Below, piece after piece: positions 8,728 to 17,167 of a stretch of 64,000 nucleotides of DNA. The position numbers were made by a program, and so were the translations under genes. The DNA comes from Ga0077530 sp046293075 (GTDB lineage: Bacteria; Pseudomonadota; Alphaproteobacteria; Rhizobiales; Hyphomicrobiaceae). Position 1 is the first letter of the stretch, and each line of letters begins with the position of its first letter. Under the pieces are notes generated by a model that worked only from the letters and a program-made list of their open reading frames with translations, ran no database searches and was not told where the DNA came from. Location of the stretch: positions 40,134 through 104,133 of the forward strand of contig JBKBPL010000011.1 of assembly GCA_046293075.1 (NCBI GenBank). Reading direction: 5' to 3'.

Positions 8728-9034
8728 ACGCATGAGCAAGGAGATCGCGAAGGCGCCTGTGCGGCTCTACCGCTGGACGCTGAAGCCCCTGCTCGGCCAT
8801 GAGTGCCGGCATCTGCCGACGTGCTCTGAGTACGCGCTCGACGCCATCGAGCTCAACGGCGCATGGCGCGGATGGTGGCTTGCTGCCGCCCGCGTGTGCC
8901 GGTGTCATCCCTGGGGCACGTCCGGCTACGATCCCGCGCCCGATGTGCGGCACGAGCGGCACGTTTTCGCGCCGTGGCGCTATGGCCGCTGGTCGCAGCA
9001 CAAGATCGAGGCGGACCGCTCAGGCTCCTTGTAG
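8711..9034 (+). CDS. yidD: Membrane protein insertion efficiency factor YidD
   Basis: About 107 residues with the YidD signature: LYRWTLKPLLG, ECRHLPTCSEYALDAI and ARVCRCHPWGTSGYDP. YidD is a small peripheral inner-membrane protein that aids YidC-dependent insertion; it is often encoded beside rnpA and yidC, but not here. The first codon is ambiguous: ATG at 8711 or at 8732. Both lie at or just past the end of the cupin gene, so translation is probably coupled. The region from the first Cys motif to the GYDP is complete. Confidence 0.92.
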   Translation: MATLIERMSKEIAKAPVRLYRWTLKPLLGHECRHLPTCSEYALDAIELNGAWRGWWLAAARVCRCHPWGTSGYDPAPDVRHERHVFAPWRYGRWSQHKIEADRSGSL

Positions 9035-9153
9035 CGCCAGAGCGCAGCCGTCGTGCGGCTGCGCAGAGCCCCTTGCCGCGTGGCTTGCAGCTTCTGGCCC
9101 AATCCAATCAGAGGCGGACCGTTGCCGCCCTTCCTGGCAAGCCGCGAAAGAGC

Positions 9154-10101
9154 CTATCGCGAGCTCAGGCGACGCAGCCGCTCGTCGGCTTCGTGCGCGC
9201 CGAGATCGCGAGCCTTCTCGTACCAGCGCCGTGCCATCGCGAGGTCGGGCTGCACGCCAGCGACGCCCATGGCGGCGAGTTCGACCGGGTCGTACGTCCC
9301 CGCGAGCGCCAGCGCCCCCTCGGCGAGATCCACATCGGCAGCCCGCTGGAAGAAAAGGCGCGCCGCCGCGATGTTCCCTTGCTGTGCCTGGGCACGGCCG
9401 CGCTGGAGGAAGGTCAGACCGCGCTTCTGTTCCTCCGTGAGAGGAGCCGGCTCCCGCGCCGGGCGCGGTGCGGCCGCCGGCAAGGGCGACCGGAATGCCG
9501 GCGGCGGCGACGCTTCGAGCGGGGACGGCGTAGGGCCGACGGAGGCCACGCTGCGTTCACGGGGGGTCACCAGTTGCACCGGCGCGATCGTCTCCGCGGT
9601 GGCAACGATGACAGACGCGTGCGCCTCGGCGAGCACGGTGCCGTCGATCTGGACGAGCGCGATGGTGACGTCCGACTTGCCCGTGACGCTGACAGGGATG
9701 GAGACGCGCAGGTTCGGCAGCACCGAGAGTGGAATCGCCCAGGCACCCGGAGCGATTGAGTGGCCTTCCGAAAGTACCGCCGCGGCCGGCAGGCCGCGGA
9801 TGCGCACGAAACTGTTGCGCGGGATGGCGTCGATAGGCCCGACCTGGATCGGCAGGGCGGTTTCGCTGGCCGGCTCGACGAGGACAACCTTGCCGATGTT
9901 GATGCGCGGCTTCTGGTCGACCTGCGCCTGCACTCGGATGCGGGAGGCATCATTGTCGTCCGGATTGGCAAGCGCGATGCTGCCGCGAATTGGGGGGGCG
10001 GCCGCGGCCGGCACGATCGTCCAGACCCCAAGCGCCAAAGCGCAGAGGCCGGTCGAGCCCATCAGAATGCCGCCGATCAGCCACGGTCGACTGTAGGTCA
10101 T
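9154..10101 (-). CDS. Membrane-anchored protein with C-terminal Sel1/TPR-like domain (paralogue of 142-1170)
   Basis: A 315-residue protein. It has an N-terminal signal-anchor (residues ~6-30, WLIGGILMGSTGLCALAL), a ~120-residue beta-rich extracytoplasmic middle with no recognised domain (VPNxRVSIPVSVTGKSDV-like strands), a Pro/Ala linker, then a Sel1-like C-terminal domain (GNIAAARLFFQRAADVD, LAGTYDPVELAAMGV, ARRWYEKARDLG). The C-terminus matches the gene at 142-1170. The start at 10101 is backed by AAGGGGG six bases upstream; the longer frame would overlap the next gene. It lies 64 bases downstream of a TAXI-type binding protein on the same strand, so the two probably form an operon. The function is unknown. 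Confidence 0.72.
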   Translation of the reverse strand: MTYSRPWLIGGILMGSTGLCALALGVWTIVPAAAAPPIRGSIALANPDDNDASRIRVQAQVDQKPRINIGKVVLVEPASETALPIQVGPIDAIPRNSFVRIRGLPAAAVLSEGHSIAPGAWAIPLSVLPNLRVSIPVSVTGKSDVTIALVQIDGTVLAEAHASVIVATAETIAPVQLVTPRERSVASVGPTPSPLEASPPPAFRSPLPAAAPRPAREPAPLTEEQKRGLTFLQRGRAQAQQGNIAAARLFFQRAADVDLAEGALALAGTYDPVELAAMGVAGVQPDLAMARRWYEKARDLGAHEADERLRRLSSR

Positions 10102-10165
10102 GTGGCCCCCTTGAGCTGCGAGGTGGCGCGTCGCGTTTCCATGGCGTCTGCTCGATGCCGCACGC

Positions 10166-11350
10166 TTAGTTCGGTCGCTGCTTCGACCATTCGAGGAACT
10201 GCTGGAAGAGCCGCTCCTGCTCGCCCGGATCATCCGGGGCCGCACGGGCCGCCTGCGCGCGGGCCAGAGCGTGGTCGATCTTGGGCCGCGCCCGGACCGG
10301 CGGCGGCGCCTTGACCATCCTGTCGAGCTTGTCCTGCATCGGCTGGAAGCGCGTCCAGCCCGGCACCCTCGCAGCCAGGTTCACGTCCTTCCACTTGGGA
10401 TGGTAGCCGGGATCGCTCTGCAGGCGCGGAAAGCGTTCATAAATGTAGTCGACCAGCCGGGAAACACGGTGGAAACGGTCGGTCTCGCGCGGCCAGTCGT
10501 AGACCGCAAGAACGGCAGGAACCGCGATCGTCTCAATGCGCTCACCCTCTGGGATGAGCGCGGGGTAGTCCTTCGACTCGAGATAGGCCGGCAGGTAGTA
10601 CTCGAGCCTCTCGCTGTATTCGACAGGGAGGAACTTGAAGCCCTTCGGGAAATTCCCCTTGATGAAGGGCGCCAGCGGCTTCGAGGAGACCCAGACCGTT
10701 GCCGCAAACCTCTCGCCCTTGCGCATGGCCTCCATTGCGACGTTGTGCGGGATGAACTGGGCATCGACGTTGATGCCGAGCTGCTTGAAGATGATCGGCC
10801 CGCTGAATGCTGCAGCGGTACCGACCGTGTTGAAGTTGACCACCTTGCCCTCAAGGTCCTTGAGCGAGTTGATCTCCGGCCGCACGAAGACGTGCAGCTC
10901 GGAGGGGAACAAGCTCATCAGATAGTTGATGCGCCGCGCGATGCCCGCGACCTCGGCATTGGTCTTAAAGTGCTCAAGCACGTCGCCGTAGACGATCGCC
11001 GCATCGACGCCGCGCAGGTACAGCAGGTCAAACACATTGTCGAAGATGCCGCGCGTCACGATCGGCAGCACGCGCATGTTGTCGCCGTCGTCGACAACGC
11101 GGGCGAGCTCAGATGCGAATTGCAGCGGCGCGCCTTCCATACGCCCTGCGGCGAGGCCGATGGTCCATGAGTTGATGGCGTCTTTTCGACGCTGCTCGGT
11201 CGGCGCCTGCGGCTGAGGCAGTGCCTGCCTGCCGCGCGTTGCCTGCGCCATCTGTTGCTGGGCGCTGGCGCTGCCAATTGGCAGGGCCATTAGGAGCGCA
11301 ACGGCCAGCAGCGCCCCCGCAAGGGCCTGGCTGCAACGCGAAGCAAGCAT
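10166..11350 (-). CDS. TAXI family TRAP transporter substrate-binding protein-like
   Basis: A 394-residue exported protein. A signal peptide (LAGALLAVALLMALPIGSASA) precedes a periplasmic binding fold of the TAXI/NMT1-like class: TIGLAAGRMEGAPLQFASELARVV, LRGVDAAIVYGDVLEHF, INSLKDLEGKVVNFNTVGTAA, IFKQLGINVDAQF and AVPAVLAVYDWP. It ends in a ~60-residue charged, Pro/Ala-rich tail not usual in the family. No TRAP permease gene is adjacent, so either the partner is elsewhere or the protein acts as a sensor. ATG 11350 is chosen because GGAGG sits six bases upstream (inside the longer frame from 11362). Confidence 0.82.
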   Translation of the reverse strand: MLASRCSQALAGALLAVALLMALPIGSASAQQQMAQATRGRQALPQPQAPTEQRRKDAINSWTIGLAAGRMEGAPLQFASELARVVDDGDNMRVLPIVTRGIFDNVFDLLYLRGVDAAIVYGDVLEHFKTNAEVAGIARRINYLMSLFPSELHVFVRPEINSLKDLEGKVVNFNTVGTAAAFSGPIIFKQLGINVDAQFIPHNVAMEAMRKGERFAATVWVSSKPLAPFIKGNFPKGFKFLPVEYSERLEYYLPAYLESKDYPALIPEGERIETIAVPAVLAVYDWPRETDRFHRVSRLVDYIYERFPRLQSDPGYHPKWKDVNLAARVPGWTRFQPMQDKLDRMVKAPPPVRARPKIDHALARAQAARAAPDDPGEQERLFQQFLEWSKQRPN

Positions 11351-11572
11351 GGAAACCTCCATTCATCCAGCGGTAGCGGCCATCACTCTGGGAGCCGCCA
11401 CCTGCACTGATCGGGTGCAAGCACCCTCACCCTCTTGACGGCGGGTGGTGTGCCGATTGTGCACGACCCGCGGGATGCTGTTTTGCGCACATTGCGCAAG
11501 CGAGGCCGACAGGGCCCGGTACCCGGGCGACAACCCATTGTGGCGCCGCTCGGGTAGGCGTTCGACGGTCGC

Positions 11573-12184
11573 TCAGGGCCGGATGTACGCATAGCCCTGG
11601 CGCTGCAGCTCAGAGATACGCACGACGCCCGAAGGCGTGACTTTTGCCTCGCTCATGAGCGGGATCTCTTTGGATTCTTGCTTTGCCATGTTGGCCTGCG
11701 TGTTGGCGCAGGCGGCAAAAGTGAGCTCGGGGCTCTCGAGCGACATGGTCTCGATGCGCGCCTTGACCGGGCTCGTGTCCGTGCGGAGCATGTGCAGGCC
11801 GGGGCCGAAGGTCACGATTTCTACGGCCGCTTTTTCGCCGGCCTTCTTGTAGTGCGCGAGAATGTTGCTCGCATTGTTGAGGGCGAGGTTCATGAGCTGA
11901 GGGTTGTTCTCAGCCACCTGAATGACGACCTTATGGACTTTTGCGCTGGCCGCTTCTTTCGAAGCCTTGGCCTTGGCTGGCGCGGCCTTGGCTGTCGCGG
12001 TCTTGGCTGGTGCGGCCTTGGCCGTCGCGGTTTTGGCTGGCGCGGCCTTGGCCGTCGGCGCCGTGGCGCGCTCTACGGGCTGATCCTGGGGCTGATCCTG
12101 CGCGCAGGCGGCGAGCGGGCTCAGCCCGACCAGACAACCGACGGCCGTGACCATTGCAATCCGGCGACCCGGGCGAGAGATCAT
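11573..12184 (-). CDS. Secreted DsrE-like protein with Ala/Lys/Pro repeat
   Basis: A 203-residue exported protein. The N-terminal signal ends in PLAACAQ, which could be a lipobox (Cys ~27) or a signal peptidase I site. A tandem decapeptide AKAAPAKTAT, about three copies, forms a flexible basic linker. The C-terminal ~120 residues resemble the DsrE/DsrF-like fold: KVVIQVAENNPQLMNLALNN, VEIVTFGPGLHML, and ELTFAACANTQ with the single conserved Cys. Such periplasmic DsrE proteins are common in proteobacteria, but their sulfur-related role is not proven. The start at 12184 follows AGGAG at 9 bases. Confidence 0.8.
   Translation of the reverse strand: MISRPGRRIAMVTAVGCLVGLSPLAACAQDQPQDQPVERATAPTAKAAPAKTATAKAAPAKTATAKAAPAKAKASKEAASAKVHKVVIQVAENNPQLMNLALNNASNILAHYKKAGEKAAVEIVTFGPGLHMLRTDTSPVKARIETMSLESPELTFAACANTQANMAKQESKEIPLMSEAKVTPSGVVRISELQRQGYAYIRP
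11971..12060. repeat. Three-copy 30-bp in-frame tandem repeat
   Basis: Three head-to-tail 30-base units at 11971, 12001 and 12031, differing at only a few positions (for example CTTGGCTGG followed by CGCGGCCTTG). They encode the repeated AKAAPAKTAT linker of the DsrE-like protein on the minus strand. Units of this length without frame disruption can expand or contract by slippage. Confidence 0.85.
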
Positions 12185-12441
12185 GTGATGGCTCCTGGAT
12201 GTTCTGCGGCCTAGCGGTACGCCGTTAAGCCCCTGTTTCCCCACCGGGTGGCCGCGGGGCCAACGACTTGCCCAACTGCCGGCATGGCGGGCGACCCGCC
12301 GACGAATGAACCACGTCTTGCATGAGCTGCGTGTGCCCAACCAAGGCCCCCTTAACCCCGGCGTCCCCGCGGATACCGTCGACGCAGTATCCTGGCTTTT
12401 TTGGGGCAAAATCGAGGAGAGAATGAAAAATTTTCAGTAGC

Positions 12442-12690
12442 TTAGGCTGAATGTCCGCCTCCGCCCGATCGGTCGGCTGAGCGTGACTTGAAATAGGTCA
12501 GAAGCCATATCCGTACCGCGCTAGAGAGGCCTGCGCTGCCTCGATCATGGTCGATCTTGGCGACCAGCCTGGAGAGCGGAACGCGCTCTCTTGCGGCGAC
12601 CTCTCTCAGGGCATTCCAGAATGCCGGCTCGAGCGAGATCGAGGTCCGGTGTCCACCGATCGAAAAGGAGCGCTTGATGGGCCGCGTCAC
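12442..12690 (-). CDS. Ribbon-helix-helix domain protein
   Basis: An 82-residue protein with a short beta strand, KRSFSIGGHRTSISLEPAFW, followed by helices ALREVAARERVPLSRLVAKID and SSAVRIWLLTYF. This is the arrangement of the alphaproteobacterial RHH_4-type ribbon-helix-helix family. It presumably binds DNA as a dimer through the N-terminal strand; the target is unknown. Its ATG overlaps the stop of the DUF4169 gene, so the two are translationally coupled. Confidence 0.85.
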   Translation of the reverse strand: MTRPIKRSFSIGGHRTSISLEPAFWNALREVAARERVPLSRLVAKIDHDRGSAGLSSAVRIWLLTYFKSRSADRSGGGGHSA

Positions 12691-12938
12691 GGCGATTTTG
12701 GGGCGGACGTTTCACTGAAGGCCGCAGTGCTCTGCTGGCCCGCAGCGGACGTATCAGAGGCGGGTTCGAGATCGTGGCCGTTGAGATGCTGCCGGGCTCG
12801 GGCCTCGTCCAGCGCCGCGCACGCGCGCTCGGCGCGGGTCCGTCCGAACTGGGCCCGCCTGGCGGCCGCTTCAGTGGCCCGGGCCGCGCGCGCGCGCCGT
12901 TTGCGGGCCTGTCTGAGATTGATGATTTCGGCGGTCAT
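12687..12938 (-). CDS. DUF4169 family small basic protein
   Basis: An 83-residue protein beginning MTAEIINLRQARKRRARA, then QFGRTRAER and LNGHDLEP, the pattern of the alphaproteobacterial DUF4169 family. The N-terminal two thirds is a highly charged predicted helix; the C-terminal tail is low complexity. It is coupled to the downstream ribbon-helix-helix gene by a four-base overlap and follows the DUF2794 gene by 18 bases. The function is unknown. Confidence 0.82.
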   Translation of the reverse strand: MTAEIINLRQARKRRARAARATEAAARRAQFGRTRAERACAALDEARARQHLNGHDLEPASDTSAAGQQSTAAFSETSAPKSP

Positions 12939-12956
12939 GGGGTCATATCCGCTGGC

Positions 12957-13343
12957 TCAGACGACGAGCCGCACTTTCTTGTCGATGGCGGCGAGAACGC
13001 GATCGAGCTCGTTGCCGCGCTTGAGGATCAGGCCTGTGGCGCTGACGACGCTGTAGGCCCCCTGCTTGCGCGCAAGCTTCGGGGTCTTCTCGATGCGGTA
13101 GATGGGGCACTCGCTCGCGCGGCGGAAGATCGAGAAGGACGCCGTCTCTCGGCCATGGTCGATTGCGTAGTCGCGCCACTCGCCGGCAGCGACCTGGCGC
13201 CCGTAAACGTCCAGGATGGCCAGCAGCTCGCGCCGATTGAACACCACCGTGGACGGTACCGGCGATGATGCGCGCTGGGTCTGCGGCAATGACCCGCCCG
13301 CACCATAGCCGGGATAAAGGCCTATTGGCTCGGCATCGCTCAC
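12957..13343 (-). CDS. DUF2794 family protein
   Basis: A 128-residue conserved alphaproteobacterial protein. The core VVFNRRELLAILDVYGRQVAAGEWRDYAIDHG, SIFRRASECPIYRIEKTPKLARKQGAYSVV and GLILKRG is highly characteristic of DUF2794. A ~30-residue variable N-terminus precedes it. No function is assigned to the family. It heads a compact minus-strand trio with the DUF4169 and ribbon-helix-helix genes. Confidence 0.88.
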   Translation of the reverse strand: MSDAEPIGLYPGYGAGGSLPQTQRASSPVPSTVVFNRRELLAILDVYGRQVAAGEWRDYAIDHGRETASFSIFRRASECPIYRIEKTPKLARKQGAYSVVSATGLILKRGNELDRVLAAIDKKVRLVV

Positions 13344-13463
13344 GGGCGCCTCCTGCTGGTGTTTGACAAATAGATGACGCCAAACACGGGGGAGCGCAAG
13401 AGTCCGCCGGGGCGCAGCCGCGACGGTCCCGCTAGGCAGTCCGCAACGCGCTCGTGGGGCTGG

Positions 13464-14144
13464 TTAGGTCTTGGTTTTCGCGAGCTTCTCGATGCGGGCC
13501 TGCATGGCCGCCAGCTCGTTGCGCATGGCCGTCAGCTCGTCGCTCTCAGGGGCCTCGTGCCTGTCCGCTGACGGCGCGGCTTCTGCCGGCTTCTCCCTGG
13601 CCGTGCCCGGCGCGGCGGCCTCGCCCTTGGGCGCACCCTCGTCGGACTTACCGCCGGGCTTGCCGGCCCCGAACGGGCTGAACATCGCCATGGCCTGCTC
13701 GAAGAGCTGGAGGTTCTTGCGCGCCTGCTCCTGATAGGCCTCGAGGGCGCCCTGAGGTGAAAAGGCATTGGCGAACTGTTTGCGGAAGCGGTCCTGCTCC
13801 CGGGTCAAAGTCTCGAGGCTCACCTGCAGGTAGCTTGGCACCATGCGCTCCATGGCGCCGCCGTAGAAGCGGATGAGCTGGCGCAGGAACGGCACGGGCA
13901 GCAGCGTCTGGGCGCCGGCCCGGCTCTCCTGCTCGACGATGATCTGAGTGAGCACGGAATGGGTCAGGTCATCGCCGGTTCGCGCGTCGAAAACCACGAA
14001 ATCGCGCTCCGAGCGCACCATCTGGGCAAGGTCTTCCAGCGTCACGTAGGTGCTGGTCTCGGTATTGTAGAGGCGCCGGTTCGCATACTTCTTGATGACG
14101 ACCGGCTCCTTCTTGCCCGCGGCAGCGTCTGACTTGCTCAGCAT
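13464..14144 (-). CDS. phaR: Polyhydroxyalkanoate synthesis repressor PhaR
   Basis: A 226-residue PhaR. The N-terminal DNA-binding region has VIKKYANRRLYNTETSTYVTLEDLAQM and FVVFDARTGDDLTHSVLTQII. The PHB accumulation regulatory domain follows (LLPVPFLRQLIRFYGGAMERMVPSYLQ, ANAFSPQGALEAYQEQARKN). The C-terminus is low-complexity Ala/Glu/Pro with a final coiled-coil-like helix. PhaR senses PHA granules and represses phasin and synthesis genes. The start at 14144 has GGAGG about 10 bases upstream. It diverges from phaA-phaB across 241 bases. Confidence 0.93.
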   Translation of the reverse strand: MLSKSDAAAGKKEPVVIKKYANRRLYNTETSTYVTLEDLAQMVRSERDFVVFDARTGDDLTHSVLTQIIVEQESRAGAQTLLPVPFLRQLIRFYGGAMERMVPSYLQVSLETLTREQDRFRKQFANAFSPQGALEAYQEQARKNLQLFEQAMAMFSPFGAGKPGGKSDEGAPKGEAAAPGTAREKPAEAAPSADRHEAPESDELTAMRNELAAMQARIEKLAKTKT

Positions 14145-14166
14145 AACTATGGCCGCCTCCCAGTGC

Positions 14167-14180
14167 TTGACATATGACAA
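14167..14180. promoter_or_regulatory. Imperfect palindrome in the phaR-phaA intergenic region
   Basis: TTGACATATGACAA lies 23 bases upstream of the phaR start, in the divergent region to phaA. It is a dyad (TTG, CATATG core, CAA) with one mismatched pair. Its position fits an autoregulatory operator or a -35 region, but no binding specificity can be assigned from one copy. Confidence 0.3.
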
Positions 14181-14385
14181 TGCTACCACGCTCTCCCCGT
14201 GCCAGGAAACCTTGGATTCCGGGGCTTGGGGCGCCAAATGCCGAGGTTGGTTGTCATGCGATCCGATTGCGGGGGCCCTGAATCGGCTGTAATCGTACGA
14301 GTACATCAGAACGAGTTGCCGGCGACGCCGGCGCCCTCACGGGTCGCAGGGAACGGGGCGCGATCCCTTCACTCAGGAGACGACG

Positions 14386-15573
14386 ATGAGCGCAGATTCC
14401 GCAACGATTGTCATCGCGAGCGCGGCCCGTACGCCGGTCGGCTCGTTCAATGGATCGCTCGCCAGCCTGCCGGCTCACGAGCTCGGCAAGACGGCGATCC
14501 GGGGCGCACTCGACCGTGCCGGCGTAGCGCCAGGCGATGTGTCGGAAGTCATCATGGGGCAGATCCTTGCGGCTGGCGCAGGTCAGAATCCCGCCCGCCA
14601 GGCGTCGATCGCGGCCGGCATCCCGGTCGATGCACCGGCCTGGGGCATGAACCAGCTCTGCGGCTCGGGCCTGCGCGCCGTGGCGCTCGGGGCTCAGCAG
14701 ATCAAGGATGGCTCGGCGTCGATCGTCGTTGCCGGCGGCCAGGAGAGCATGAGCCAGGCGCCGCATGTCATGCACCTTCGCGAGGGCGTGAAGATGGGCG
14801 ACGCCAAGATGATCGACACGATGATCAAGGACGGCCTGTGGGACGCCTTCAACGGCTATCACATGGGCACGACCGCCGAGAACGTCGCCCGCCAGTGGCA
14901 GATCAGCCGCGAAGAGCAGGACAGGTTCGCGGTCGCCTCGCAGAACAAGGCGGAAGCCGCGAAGAAGGCCGGCCGGTTCAAGGATGAGATCGTCCCGGTC
15001 ACGATCAAGTCCCGCAAGGGTGACGTCGTCGTCGCCGAGGACGAGTACATCAAGGAGGGCGTGACGCTTGAGTCCGTTTCCAAGCTGCGCCCCGCCTTCG
15101 ACAAGGAGGGGACGGTCACGGCGGCGAACGCGTCCGGCATCAATGACGGCGCCGCGGCGGTCGTCCTGATGACGATCGAGGAGGCCAGAAAGCGTGGCAT
15201 CACGCCGCTCGCGCGGATTGTCTCGTGGGCGCACGCCGGCGTTGATCCCTCGATCATGGGGACGGGACCGATCCCGGCCTCGAAAAAGGCGCTTGAGAAG
15301 GCCGGCTGGACCGTCCAGGACCTCGATCTCATCGAGGCCAACGAGGCCTTCGCGGCGCAGGCCTGCGCGGTCAACAAGGGGCTCGGCTGGGATACATCCA
15401 AGGTCAATGTGAACGGCGGTGCGATCGCGATCGGGCATCCGATCGGCGCCTCGGGCGCGCGCGTTCTGACGACGCTCCTCTACGAGATGCAGCGCCGTGA
15501 TGCCAAGAAGGGCCTGGCGACGCTCTGCATTGGCGGTGGCATGGGCGTTGCCATGTGCGTCCAGCGCGATTGA
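14386..15573 (+). CDS. phaA: Acetyl-CoA C-acetyltransferase (PHB beta-ketothiolase)
   Basis: A 395-residue biosynthetic thiolase condensing two acetyl-CoA to acetoacetyl-CoA. Catalytic Cys in MNQLCGSGLRAV, GHPIGASGARVL with the His, and TLCIGGGMGVAM with the second Cys are all intact. MAQAPHVMHLR-like sequence (SMSQAPHVMHLREG) and YHMGTTAENVA are typical of PhaA. It is followed by phaB, giving the usual phaAB operon opposite phaR; the PHA synthase gene phaC is not in this window. The start at 14386 follows CAGGAGACGACG. Confidence 0.95.
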   Translation: MSADSATIVIASAARTPVGSFNGSLASLPAHELGKTAIRGALDRAGVAPGDVSEVIMGQILAAGAGQNPARQASIAAGIPVDAPAWGMNQLCGSGLRAVALGAQQIKDGSASIVVAGGQESMSQAPHVMHLREGVKMGDAKMIDTMIKDGLWDAFNGYHMGTTAENVARQWQISREEQDRFAVASQNKAEAAKKAGRFKDEIVPVTIKSRKGDVVVAEDEYIKEGVTLESVSKLRPAFDKEGTVTAANASGINDGAAAVVLMTIEEARKRGITPLARIVSWAHAGVDPSIMGTGPIPASKKALEKAGWTVQDLDLIEANEAFAAQACAVNKGLGWDTSKVNVNGGAIAIGHPIGASGARVLTTLLYEMQRRDAKKGLATLCIGGGMGVAMCVQRD

Positions 15574-15708
15574 GGATCGTCGTAAACGATGTTGGCAGGC
15601 GGCCGCTTGCGGGCCGCCTGTCGTTCGGGCGAGAACTGCAAGGGAAGTGCGGCAAAAGCATGCATAAGGCCGCTGACGGAGCGGCTTGTTGGGGAGAGGA
15701 AGCGAGGC

Positions 15709-16437
15709 ATGGCGCGCGTAGCAGTGGTGACCGGAGGTACTCGCGGGATCGGCGAGGCAATTTCGCTCGCGATGAAGAAGGCAGGCTACCGTGTGGCCGC
15801 GACGTACGCAGGCAATGACGCCGCTGCACAGAAGTTCCAGGCCGAAAGCGGCATCCCCGTCTACAAGTTCGATGTCGGCGACTACGACGCCTGCGAGAAG
15901 GCGGTGGCGCAGATCACGCGCGATCTCGGTCCGATCGACGTGCTCGTCAACAACGCCGGCATCACGCGCGACAGCGCGCTGCACCGCATGACGCGCGCGC
16001 AGTGGAGCGACGTGATCCGCACGAACCTCGACTCCGCCTTCAATATGACGCGGCTCGTCATCGACAGCATGCGCGCACGCAATTTCGGGCGCATCATCTC
16101 GATCTCGTCGATCAACGGCCGCAAGGGCCAGTTCGGCCAAGCCAACTATTCGGCGGCCAAGGCGGGCCTCGTCGGTTTCTCCAAGGCGGTTGCGCTGGAA
16201 GGCGCGGCCAAGGGCATCACCGCCAATGTGATAGCGCCGGGCTACATCAATACCGAGATGGTCGCGGCGGTGCCAAAGGAGATCCTGGACACCAAGATCA
16301 TTCCGCAGATCCCCGTCGGGCGGCTCGGCAATGCCGAGGAGATCGCGCGCTGCGTGGTGTTCCTCGCCGCTGACGAGGCGGGGTTCATTACCGGCGCCTG
16401 CCTCGACGCCAATGGCGGCCAGTACATGGCGACCTGA
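15709..16437 (+). CDS. phaB: Acetoacetyl-CoA reductase
   Basis: A 242-residue short-chain dehydrogenase supplying (R)-3-hydroxybutyryl-CoA for PHB. TGGTRGIGEAIS binds NADPH, VLVNNAGITRD and the catalytic ISSINGRKGQFGQANYSAAKAG (Ser, Tyr, Lys) are complete, and the tail GACLDANGGQYM matches PhaB. The start at 15709 follows GGAGAGGAAGCGAGGC. It is transcribed with phaA (135 bases apart) and ended by a strong hairpin at 16475. Confidence 0.95.
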   Translation: MARVAVVTGGTRGIGEAISLAMKKAGYRVAATYAGNDAAAQKFQAESGIPVYKFDVGDYDACEKAVAQITRDLGPIDVLVNNAGITRDSALHRMTRAQWSDVIRTNLDSAFNMTRLVIDSMRARNFGRIISISSINGRKGQFGQANYSAAKAGLVGFSKAVALEGAAKGITANVIAPGYINTEMVAAVPKEILDTKIIPQIPVGRLGNAEEIARCVVFLAADEAGFITGACLDANGGQYMAT

Positions 16438-16474
16438 GCGCGCGCCTTCGCCAGCAGCATGGTTCGCATTGCCA

Positions 16475-16497
16475 AGCGCCCCGCTCTGCGGGGCGCT
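16475..16497 (+). terminator. Hairpin downstream of phaB
   Basis: A perfect 10-base stem AGCGCCCCGC / GCGGGGCGCT with a three-base loop, 38 bases after the phaB stop. The following bases are only mildly T-rich, so termination may be partly factor-dependent. Confidence 0.7.
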
Positions 16498-16618
16498 CAG
16501 TATTTCGTCCCCCGCGCAAATCAAAGCCATTGACCTTTCCCCTCAATCGGATTGCAAGATTGCTGACGGCTGCAGCGGTGCACGCTAACGGCGCTGGTTT
16601 GGGGGAGGTTTCGGGAAG

Positions 16619-17167
16619 ATGGCAGAGGATGTTACGGGGCGTGGTAGCACGTTCCTCGCCCGCAAGAGCGACGCGGCGAAGTCACAGAAGGGCGGCTGGC
16701 AGATCTCGGATGTGCTGATTGTCGAGGACGAGAATTTCGACGCCGACCGTCTGCGCGCCACGCTGCACATCATGTTCGGCTACGCGATCGACGTGCGTCG
16801 CGCACGCACGCTCGGCTCGGCGCTCGACTGCGTTATTGAGCGACAGCCCGAGCTGATCTTCCTGGACGATTATCTGAAACCATCCGACAACGCCGCCCAC
16901 ACCATCCCCTTCCTGCGCCGCTGCGGATATGCAGGGCCGATCATCGTCGTCAGCGGGCAGGTGGACCGAATGCGGCGCGCGATGCTGCTCAAGGCGGGTG
17001 CCGTCGACGTCATCCACAAGGATGATCTCGACAGCGTCCGCATCGCCGAGGCGCTCGCGCGCGCTTCAGGCGCAGCACCGAAAGCGCCACCAGCGAAACA
17101 GCCCGAAGGGCTGCGGTTGCCTTCAGATCGCAGTAAGAGCAATCCCGCAGGCGAGGGTCAGGAATAG
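16619..17167 (+). CDS. Single-domain response regulator
   Basis: A 182-residue protein. A ~28-residue leader precedes a receiver domain (DVLIVEDENFDADRL, the acidic phospho-acceptor region LIFLDDYLKPSD, GPIIVVSGQ, and the conserved Lys in DVIHKDD). The disordered tail has no output domain. It probably acts by protein contact or phosphate relay, as CheY-like single-domain regulators do. No histidine kinase is adjacent. Its 3' end overlaps the end of the convergent PaaK-like gene by ten bases. A GGGAAG sits just upstream of the start. Confidence 0.85.
   Translation: MAEDVTGRGSTFLARKSDAAKSQKGGWQISDVLIVEDENFDADRLRATLHIMFGYAIDVRRARTLGSALDCVIERQPELIFLDDYLKPSDNAAHTIPFLRRCGYAGPIIVVSGQVDRMRRAMLLKAGAVDVIHKDDLDSVRIAEALARASGAAPKAPPAKQPEGLRLPSDRSKSNPAGEGQE

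Noticed and set aside
14254..16530. 758-codon open frame antisense to phaA-phaB
   Set aside because: It spans two unmistakable genes and their gap on the other strand and shows no recognisable domain.
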